Shown here piece by piece: positions 29,664 to 34,916 of a stretch of DNA of 34,916 bases. Position 1 is the first letter of the stretch. Each line of letters opens with the position of its first letter. This DNA is from an uncultured Prevotellaceae bacterium (lineage in GTDB: Bacteria; Bacteroidota; Bacteroidia; Bacteroidales; Bacteroidaceae): positions 1 through 34,916 of the forward strand of contig ONCH01000024.1 in the NCBI GenBank assembly GCA_900316265.1, read 5' to 3'. A model generated the notes under the pieces. It was given only the letters and a program-made list of their open reading frames with translations, did no database searches and was not told where the DNA came from. Position numbers and translations under genes: made by a program.

Positions 29664-30623
29664 TTATTGATTATTCACAAATATGGTTCTGTTGTTCATG
29701 CCATACTGAATGGGCAGGAGTCCTGATTTCTGGATAAGCAGCTGTCCTTTGGGCAGGCGGCAGAAATGTGCAAAGTTGGATGGCAGTCCGCTACGTGGTT
29801 CGTTGAGGATAGCGTAAATAGTGCGGATGAGCGGATAGTTACCATTATATATATAGTACTGATAGGGTCGCCAGCTGTTGGCTACGGTAGCGGAGTCAAG
29901 TCGGCTGACCTTCATCACGGTGATGTTCTTCTTGAAGGTGACATTGGTGGTGTCACGGCTGTCGTTAAGCCAGTTAGAGCCGATGATGCCCAGGGAGTTC
30001 TCATGTTTCTCCACATAGTCTATCACGGCAGCACTGCTCTTGACGGCTCCGATATTGGGAGCTTTGAATTCCTTTCCTCCTAACAGGGAGTCTACACACC
30101 AGCGCACGGTACTTGACAGGGGATTGTCGAAGACGACGTCGATGGTGCCCAGCTTAGAGGTGGGGTAGAGGTCTTTCCAGTTGACAAGCTCACCTTTGAG
30201 GATACGCTTGAAGTCCTTGACGGTGATGCAGGTGTCTGGATTGCTGTTGTTGACAATAATGGCCAGACCGTCATAGGCGATGGGTATCGTCCTTGGCCTG
30301 TATTTGCGGTCTATGAGGTTCTGGCGTTCCTTGTCTGTCAGGTCGCGAGTGCCGAAGGCCAGCCAGGTCTCCAGCTTCATCAGTTTTTTGATGGCGTCCT
30401 GTTCGTTGGTGTATTCTGCTTCCAGCGTGTCGAGCACGTTGCTGTAGAGGAATACTTCGAGGGCTTCGTTAAGGATGGGACTGAAGCTCTCGTCGGCAGT
30501 GAAGTAGCGGGCTGCCTTCTGGTAGTCCTTCTCTGCCTGAGTATTTTTAGGCTTGTCCCCACAGGATGGGAACAAGCCTAAAATGAGTGTTAATCCAATA
30601 AAAATGGATGCGATTTTCTTCAT
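29664..30623 (-). CDS. PstS-like substrate-binding lipoprotein
   Basis: 319 residues with a lipoprotein signal (LTLILGLFPSCGDK; Cys at about 21). The body resembles periplasmic phosphate-binding PstS proteins: a typical IAYDGLAIIVNNSNPDTCITVKDFKRIL region split by conserved turns, then LGIIGSNWLND. No PstC, PstA or PstB is nearby. It starts 4 nt after tonB, so it belongs to the Ton operon. It may therefore be a binding protein repurposed for the TonB system instead of an ABC importer subunit; phosphate binding is unproven. Confidence 0.83.
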   Translation of the reverse strand: MKKIASIFIGLTLILGLFPSCGDKPKNTQAEKDYQKAARYFTADESFSPILNEALEVFLYSNVLDTLEAEYTNEQDAIKKLMKLETWLAFGTRDLTDKERQNLIDRKYRPRTIPIAYDGLAIIVNNSNPDTCITVKDFKRILKGELVNWKDLYPTSKLGTIDVVFDNPLSSTVRWCVDSLLGGKEFKAPNIGAVKSSAAVIDYVEKHENSLGIIGSNWLNDSRDTTNVTFKKNITVMKVSRLDSATVANSWRPYQYYIYNGNYPLIRTIYAILNEPRSGLPSNFAHFCRLPKGQLLIQKSGLLPIQYGMNNRTIFVNNQ

Positions 30624-30627
30624 GTAA

Positions 30628-31458
30628 TTATTGCAGTCTGAAGGTTACAGGTACGGTGTACTTTACACGTACAGCCGAACCGTTCTGCTTACCAGGAATC
30701 CAGCGAGGCATGGATTTCACCACGCGCTGTGCTTCCTTGTCGAGTGACGGGTCAACGGACTTGACGACGCGAACGTCGGTAATCGAACCGTCCTTCTCAA
30801 CGACGAACGTTACGATAACACGTCCCTGGATACCGTTCTCCTCAGCAACAACCGGATACTTGATGTTCTTGGACAGATACTCGAACAGGGCCGATGGACC
30901 ACCGGGGAATGAAGGCATCTGCTCAACAACGTCGAACACTTTTGCCTCTTCCTCCTTCGGGGGTTCGGGCTGTGCGATAACTTCCTTAGCCTTCAGCACT
31001 TCGCCTGCAGCCTCGTCGTTACCCTTCACGTCGAACGCACCGATAGCGGTGTTGGTCTTGCTCAGGTCTTCCTGTGACTTCAACTCTTCTTCCGGCTTCA
31101 CCTCTTCGTCCTTCTTAATTTCAGGAGCGGTGAACTTCACAGAACTCTTAACCTTTTCTACTTCAACTTTCTCAATCTTCGGTTCTTCTTTCTTCTCAAC
31201 CTTAGCTTCCTTCTTTTCAGCCAACTGAGCCAGCTCAATGTCGGCCTCAATGCCTACGTCAGTCTTCATTGCGTTCTCAACGACACCCTTGACAAATACA
31301 ACGGCACCGATGATGGCGGCGATGATGAACATGGTGAGTATGGCATACAGGTTACGCTTGCCAGTTTCCTTGCGCAGTTGATAAGCACCGTAAGCGTGGT
31401 TCTTGCCTTCGAAGACAAGTTCCACCCAGCTGTCTTGAATAAGATCTATTTTTGACAT
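30628..31458 (-). CDS. tonB: Energy transducer TonB
   Basis: 276 residues. A cytoplasmic N-terminus (MSKIDLIQDSWVELVFEGKN) precedes one transmembrane helix (YAILTMFIIAAIIGAVVFV). A long periplasmic region rich in Lys, Glu and Pro (about 90-165) follows, then the TonB C-terminal domain with FPGGPSALFEYLSKNIKYP and GRVIVTFVVEKDGSITDV, ending WIPGKQNGSAVRVKYTVPVTFRL. It links the ExbB-ExbD motor to outer-membrane receptors. It lies 33 nt after the second exbD gene. Confidence 0.95.
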   Translation of the reverse strand: MSKIDLIQDSWVELVFEGKNHAYGAYQLRKETGKRNLYAILTMFIIAAIIGAVVFVKGVVENAMKTDVGIEADIELAQLAEKKEAKVEKKEEPKIEKVEVEKVKSSVKFTAPEIKKDEEVKPEEELKSQEDLSKTNTAIGAFDVKGNDEAAGEVLKAKEVIAQPEPPKEEEAKVFDVVEQMPSFPGGPSALFEYLSKNIKYPVVAEENGIQGRVIVTFVVEKDGSITDVRVVKSVDPSLDKEAQRVVKSMPRWIPGKQNGSAVRVKYTVPVTFRLQ

Positions 31459-31491
31459 AGTTCGTTTACGTTTTAAATGTTAGACACCGAC

Positions 31492-32142
31492 TTACTTAAC
31501 ACCAGCCTTTTCGATCAGTTCGCGATCTTCAGGGCCAATCTTGTCGATGACATACTTATCAATACTGCAAATGAGCATCTCGTCGAGTGCTGAAATCATG
31601 TTCTCATAGGTGGCAGTGTCGAGAGGACGGATGATGACAGTCATAGTAGGAACTTTCTCACCGTTGGGCAGTTCACCCTTCTTGATGCGAGAGAGTTGCT
31701 CGTCGTACTGTGCATCGGTCATCTTACTGTTGTAAGCCGACTTCTTGGCATCCAGCTCCTTCTTTGCCAACATAATCTTGGCAACAGGATTGACACCTTC
31801 CTCTGTGGTGTGCTTGATGAGCACGTCACGTACACCTTTGGAACCGTATGTGGTCTTCTTGACACAAGAAGGATCCTCATAGTTGGGCAGACCGGCAATA
31901 TACCAAATCTGGTCGTCAGCACCAAGATAGAGAGTAATAGTGTGAGAAGCCTTTGTTACCGACTTATCTTCCTTCGAGACGTTTTCGTCGTTTGACGGCA
32001 TCGTCAACTGCATAGACTGGGGCTTAGCCAGTGTGGTACACAGCATGAAGAAGGTGATCAACAGCATCATCATGTCTACCATTGGCGTGAAGTTCACGCG
32101 GGTATCCATTTTCTTCTGCTTGGATAGATTCTTTTTTGCCAT
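31492..32142 (-). CDS. exbD: ExbD-type biopolymer transporter (second copy)
   Basis: 216 residues with a basic cytoplasmic start and one transmembrane helix, VNFTPMVDMMMLLITFFMLCTTLA, in which the Asp of TPMVD is the conserved proton-carrying residue. The periplasmic part is longer than in E. coli ExbD and ends IDKIGPEDRELIEKAGVK. A strong GGGAGG ribosome-binding site (32156-32151) precedes the ATG by 8 nt. The first 119 nt overlap the 3' end of the upstream exbD reading frame in another frame. Confidence 0.92.
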   Translation of the reverse strand: MAKKNLSKQKKMDTRVNFTPMVDMMMLLITFFMLCTTLAKPQSMQLTMPSNDENVSKEDKSVTKASHTITLYLGADDQIWYIAGLPNYEDPSCVKKTTYGSKGVRDVLIKHTTEEGVNPVAKIMLAKKELDAKKSAYNSKMTDAQYDEQLSRIKKGELPNGEKVPTMTVIIRPLDTATYENMISALDEMLICSIDKYVIDKIGPEDRELIEKAGVK

Positions 32143-32737
32143 AGTTTATTCCTCCCAACTGATAACGGTTCTCACTCATGTCCTGAAGTTCATTCATCAT
32201 GGCCTTTACAGTCTTGTAAGAGGTCTTTGAGTCTGCCTTAATGGCAATCTTGATGTCAGGATTTGCATCGCGGGCGGCTTTCACCCACATCTGGAACTCG
32301 CTCATTCCATCATTGATACTATCAGTGGGAATGCCGAGCATCTGGATAGCCTCGCTCATCTTTTCGGGTTCGAGGCTGAGGTACTGAGCAAGCTTGTCCA
32401 TGGGGGCGCCCACCATTGCATCTTCCAGGAAGTGCTTCTGCTGGGTAGCGTTGAGAGATACACCGAAGCGGTCGGTCATCTCTTCCATCATCGCCTTCAT
32501 GTAGTTCTTGTTCTCAGTGCCGAGGAAGATCTGACCCTTTGGCGATACCAAAATGTTCAGAACGTCAGTCTCAGGCACTTTCTTCTCAGACACAGAACTC
32601 GGTGTGGTGACCTGAATAGGCTCTGGCGTCAAGAATGTTGATGTCAACATGAAGAAGCAGAGCAACAGAGTCATCACGTCCGACATTGGTGTCATGTCGA
32701 TCCAGATGTCTTTTTTCTGTATCTTAACTTTAGCCAT
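32024..32737 (-). CDS. exbD: ExbD-type biopolymer transporter (first copy), with out-of-frame C-terminal extension
   Basis: 237 residues in the open frame. The N-terminus WIDMTPMSDVMTLLLCFFMLTSTFL holds the single membrane helix and the conserved Asp (TPMSD). The recognisable ExbD part ends near KAMMNELQDMSENRYQL (about residue 195). The following roughly 40 residues are read through the ribosome-binding site and start of the second exbD in a different frame and look unlike any ExbD tail. A TAA stop in the neighbouring frame lies 3 nt before the next ATG. A one-base indel near 32150-32200 is therefore likely, either real or an assembly error. It starts 40 nt after exbB. Confidence 0.85.
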   Translation of the reverse strand: MAKVKIQKKDIWIDMTPMSDVMTLLLCFFMLTSTFLTPEPIQVTTPSSVSEKKVPETDVLNILVSPKGQIFLGTENKNYMKAMMEEMTDRFGVSLNATQQKHFLEDAMVGAPMDKLAQYLSLEPEKMSEAIQMLGIPTDSINDGMSEFQMWVKAARDANPDIKIAIKADSKTSYKTVKAMMNELQDMSENRYQLGGINYGKKESIQAEENGYPRELHANGRHDDAVDHLLHAVYHTG

Positions 32738-32777
32738 TCTAAAACGGATTTAAAGGTTTTTGAAATGGAACTAAAGA

Positions 32778-33497
32778 TTAAGCCTCGTTGTGGTTAGAAT
32801 CGTAAGTAGCGGCAATAGTGTAACCAATCTCGTCGAGAGCGAAAGTCAGCTTATCGATCTTGTTAGAGAAGAAGTTGTAAACTACGGTAGCAACCCAAGA
32901 GGTCAAAATACCAGATGCTGTGTTCACAAGAGCCTCAGAAATACCGGCAGACAGAGCCATAGAGTCAGCACCACCACCAGCAGACAGAGCCTGGAACGAT
33001 CCGATCTCGTGAGCCTGCTGGATCTTAGCAATCTTAGCAGCCTTCTTCAGGTTGGGCTCGTTCTCAACAGCCTGATACATATTGATAGAAGCCAGAACGA
33101 CGTTAGCTACAGAACCCTGCATCTTGTCGCAGAGAGCCTTAGCCTCATCAAACTTCTGATCCTTAACAGCTGCCTTCACCTGAGCGGTGAACTTAGCGAG
33201 GTTCATCTTACCAGATGCAGCCTTGATACCGAAGAAACGCTCGAAACCGAGACAGATAACAGTGAACAACAGGGTGAGGATCAGACCTACAACGAAACCT
33301 CCCTTATAAACGGTACCCAGCAGGTTAGCGGGATGTCCAGTACGGTCGCCACCGATGAAGTTGTCGGGGTTACCCATTACGAAATACCAAACACTGTAAC
33401 CGGCGATAGCGCAAATAACGAGGATGATCCATGCGTCTTTAACACCTCCGAAGCCCGATTTCTTGGCTGGGGCTGCAGCCTTCTGTGTAGTTGCCAT
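32778..33497 (-). CDS. exbB: MotA/TolQ/ExbB family proton channel protein, apparently missing one helix
   Basis: 239 residues. Hydrophobic segments occur at about 23-42 (WIILVICAIAGYSVWYFVM) and 68-90 (GFVVGLILTLLFTVICLGF), and near the C-terminus (ISEALVNTASGILTSWVATVVYNFF). Relatives I recall are near 275 residues and have an extra block between the cytoplasmic domain and 'SFxALSAGG', containing the helix with LGTVxGM. Here AKIQQAHEIGSFQALSAGGG joins directly, so roughly 35-40 residues seem to be deleted in frame. ExbB forms the pentameric pore around ExbD that powers TonB. It is the first gene of the operon. Confidence 0.88.
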   Translation of the reverse strand: MATTQKAAAPAKKSGFGGVKDAWIILVICAIAGYSVWYFVMGNPDNFIGGDRTGHPANLLGTVYKGGFVVGLILTLLFTVICLGFERFFGIKAASGKMNLAKFTAQVKAAVKDQKFDEAKALCDKMQGSVANVVLASINMYQAVENEPNLKKAAKIAKIQQAHEIGSFQALSAGGGADSMALSAGISEALVNTASGILTSWVATVVYNFFSNKIDKLTFALDEIGYTIAATYDSNHNEA

Positions 33498-33562
33498 AAA
33501 TTTTGTTTTTTTTAGTTATTAAATGAATTATGTTTGTGAATGTTCGTAGTTTTATCATCCGG

Positions 33563-33570
33563 CAAAGATA
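33563..33570 (-). promoter_or_regulatory. -7 promoter box of the Ton operon
   Basis: The minus strand reads TATCTTTG, an exact TAnnTTTG match, 66 nt upstream of the exbB ATG. No clear -33 TTTG box is seen at the usual spacing. Confidence 0.55.
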
Positions 33571-33628
33571 GCGATTTTCAATGTACTATTTGCCGAATTA
33601 AGAACTTTTAACTCGATAAAACTGAAAA

Positions 33629-34825
33629 TTACTTCAATTTTGCCAGAGTTTCCTTGATACGACGCATGGCTTCGACGATATTTTCGTCACTTGTAGCATA
33701 GCTCATGCGGAAGCATTGAGGGTCTCCGAAGGCGTCACCACCCACTGTGGCAACGTGTCCAGTCTCCAGCAGATACATGGCGAAATCAGTAGAGTTCTTG
33801 ATGACTGAACCATCAGGCGCTGTCTTGCCGAAGAAACTGCTGCACTTGGGGAACAGATAGAAGGCACCCTCGGGCACGTTGACTTCCAGTCCGGGAATGT
33901 CCTTGGCCAGCTTGACGATGAGGTCGCGACGGCGCTCAAAGGCTTGGCGCATGTCCTCTACGCACTGCTGACTGCTGATATAGGCAAACTCGGCAGCCTT
34001 CTGACTGACGGAGCATGGTCCGCTGGTGTACTGTCCCTGCAACTTGTTGCAGCCCTTGACAATCCATTCAGGAGCAGCAATGTAGCCGATGCGCCAACCC
34101 GTCATGGCGTATGCCTTAGAGACACCGTTGACGATGATGGAGCGCTCCTTCATGCCCTCAAACTGGGCGATGGACTCGTGCTTGCCAATATAATTGATGT
34201 GCTCGTAAATCTCATCTGCGAGTACGAATAAGTCCTCATGCTTCAGGATGACGTCGGCCAAAGCCTTCAACTCCTCCTTGTTATAGACACTGCCTGTAGG
34301 ATTGCTGGGCGAGCAGAGGATAATCATGCGGGTCTTTGGGGTGATGGCAGCCTCCAACTGTGCGGCAGTCATCTTGAAGTTCTGCTCGAAGCCAGCCTCT
34401 ACGAAGACGGGCTTTCCGCCTGCCAGCAGTACCATCTGTGGGTAGCTGACCCAGTAGGGAGTGGGGATGATGACCTCTTCACCGTCGTTGACCAGTGCCA
34501 TAATAGTATTGCAGACACTCTGCTTGGCACCATTCGACACCAGAATCTCCGAAGGCTGGTAGTGCAGGTGGTTCTCACGCTCCAGTTTGCGGGCGATGGC
34601 CTGACGCAGGTCAGGGTAGCCGGGAACGGGCGAATAGCGAGAGTAGTTCTCGTCAATAGCCATCTTGGCAGCCTGTTTGATGTGGTCGGGAGTATTGAAG
34701 TCAGGCTCGCCCACACTCATATTAATTACGTCAATGCCCTGGGCCTTCATCTCAGAGCTTTTCTGCGACATAGCCAGCGTTGCTGACGGTGCCAGTCTTT
34801 GCAAACGGTCGGATAATTGTGCCAT
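33629..34825 (-). CDS. aspC: Class I pyridoxal phosphate-dependent aminotransferase (aspartate aminotransferase type)
   Basis: 398 residues. The start MAQLSDRLQRLAPSATLAM is typical of the AspC subgroup Ib. Other marks are SNGAKQSVCN, TPYWVSYPQM, LCSPSNPTGSVY, VLADEIYEHINY (PLP-ring Asp), GVSKAYAMTGWRIGY (PLP lysine) and FRMSYA with the carboxylate-binding Arg. It transfers the amino group between aspartate or related acids and 2-oxoglutarate. The ATG at 34825 is chosen; a longer frame from a TTG at 34858 begins inside the promoter box. It is separated from the Ton operon by 131 nt that contain the Ton promoter. Confidence 0.92.
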   Translation of the reverse strand: MAQLSDRLQRLAPSATLAMSQKSSEMKAQGIDVINMSVGEPDFNTPDHIKQAAKMAIDENYSRYSPVPGYPDLRQAIARKLERENHLHYQPSEILVSNGAKQSVCNTIMALVNDGEEVIIPTPYWVSYPQMVLLAGGKPVFVEAGFEQNFKMTAAQLEAAITPKTRMIILCSPSNPTGSVYNKEELKALADVILKHEDLFVLADEIYEHINYIGKHESIAQFEGMKERSIIVNGVSKAYAMTGWRIGYIAAPEWIVKGCNKLQGQYTSGPCSVSQKAAEFAYISSQQCVEDMRQAFERRRDLIVKLAKDIPGLEVNVPEGAFYLFPKCSSFFGKTAPDGSVIKNSTDFAMYLLETGHVATVGGDAFGDPQCFRMSYATSDENIVEAMRRIKETLAKLK

Positions 34826-34855
34826 ATTTTGTTCTAAATGTATGTTTCCAACGTG

Positions 34856-34863
34856 CAAAGGTA
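34856..34863 (-). promoter_or_regulatory. -7 promoter box of the aminotransferase gene
   Basis: The minus strand reads TACCTTTG, an exact TAnnTTTG match, 31 nt before the ATG at 34825. No convincing -33 box can be read upstream before the window ends. Confidence 0.6.
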
Positions 34864-34916
34864 ATCATTTATTTTATTTTCACCGCATATTTCCACCTTT
34901 TTTTATATATTAAGGC

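Noticed and set aside
34826-34858. TTG-initiated extension of the aminotransferase
   Set aside because: The TTG is part of the TACCTTTG promoter box and the family start is MAQLSDR at 34825.

Overview
The window reads as chromosome of a Bacteroidales bacterium, most likely Prevotella or a close relative. The support is: promoters of the Bacteroidetes type (a -7 box TAnnTTTG, in several cases with a TTTG-like -33 box about 20 nt upstream); a BspA-like leucine-rich repeat surface protein; a DUF4290 gene next to murA; and an ExbB-ExbD-ExbD-TonB operon followed by a PstS-like lipoprotein and a TPR protein. Most coding DNA is near 50-60 % G+C in sampled lines. The AbiH gene near the left edge is clearly lower.

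Layout. 1-3233 is accessory: the start of a GH3-like gene running off the left edge, a low-GC AbiH-type phage-defence gene, a BspA-like protein bracketed by an exact 28-bp direct repeat, and about 770 bp without a convincing gene that carries a nested inverted repeat. 3234-14583 is housekeeping, all on the minus strand, in two blocks. The first is acpP-fabF-rnc plus an M6 metalloprotease, with a strong terminator. The second is tsaB-DUF4290-murA-rimM-dxr-rseP-pdxB, covering tRNA modification, peptidoglycan and isoprenoid precursors, membrane proteolysis and PLP synthesis. A divergent regulatory region with a three-copy 22-bp-spaced motif (14584-15077) leads into plus-strand genes: a membrane-bound TPR/SpoIIE-type phosphatase, an AEC transporter, then yicC-gmk-nadD.

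20103-28102 is a surface-glycan cassette. It starts with two unusual fusions: a LicC-like nucleotidyltransferase joined to a CobD-like PLP enzyme, and an opine-dehydrogenase-like domain joined to a LicD phosphotransferase. These are followed by an HlpA-like glycosyltransferase and an acyltransferase, and convergently by a fucosyltransferase-like gene and a Wzx-like flippase. Read together, I infer a route that decarboxylates an O-phospho-amino acid, activates the amino-alcohol phosphate as a CDP derivative, possibly N-alkylates it with a 2-keto acid, and transfers it to a glycan. This is the best candidate here for an undescribed system. The LicD gene carries an in-frame tract of 7-bp repeats that could make it phase-variable.

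28170-33497 is a Ton-type energy-transduction operon (exbB, two exbD, tonB, pstS-like, TPR). It has two oddities: ExbB appears to lack the helix with the LGTVxGM signature, and the first ExbD runs 119 nt out of frame into the second. The window ends with an aspartate-type aminotransferase.

A recurring theme is short-period degenerate tandem repeats (7, 8, 10, 12 and 22 nt) at gene junctions and inside genes. Product names come from remembered family motifs; no searches were run.
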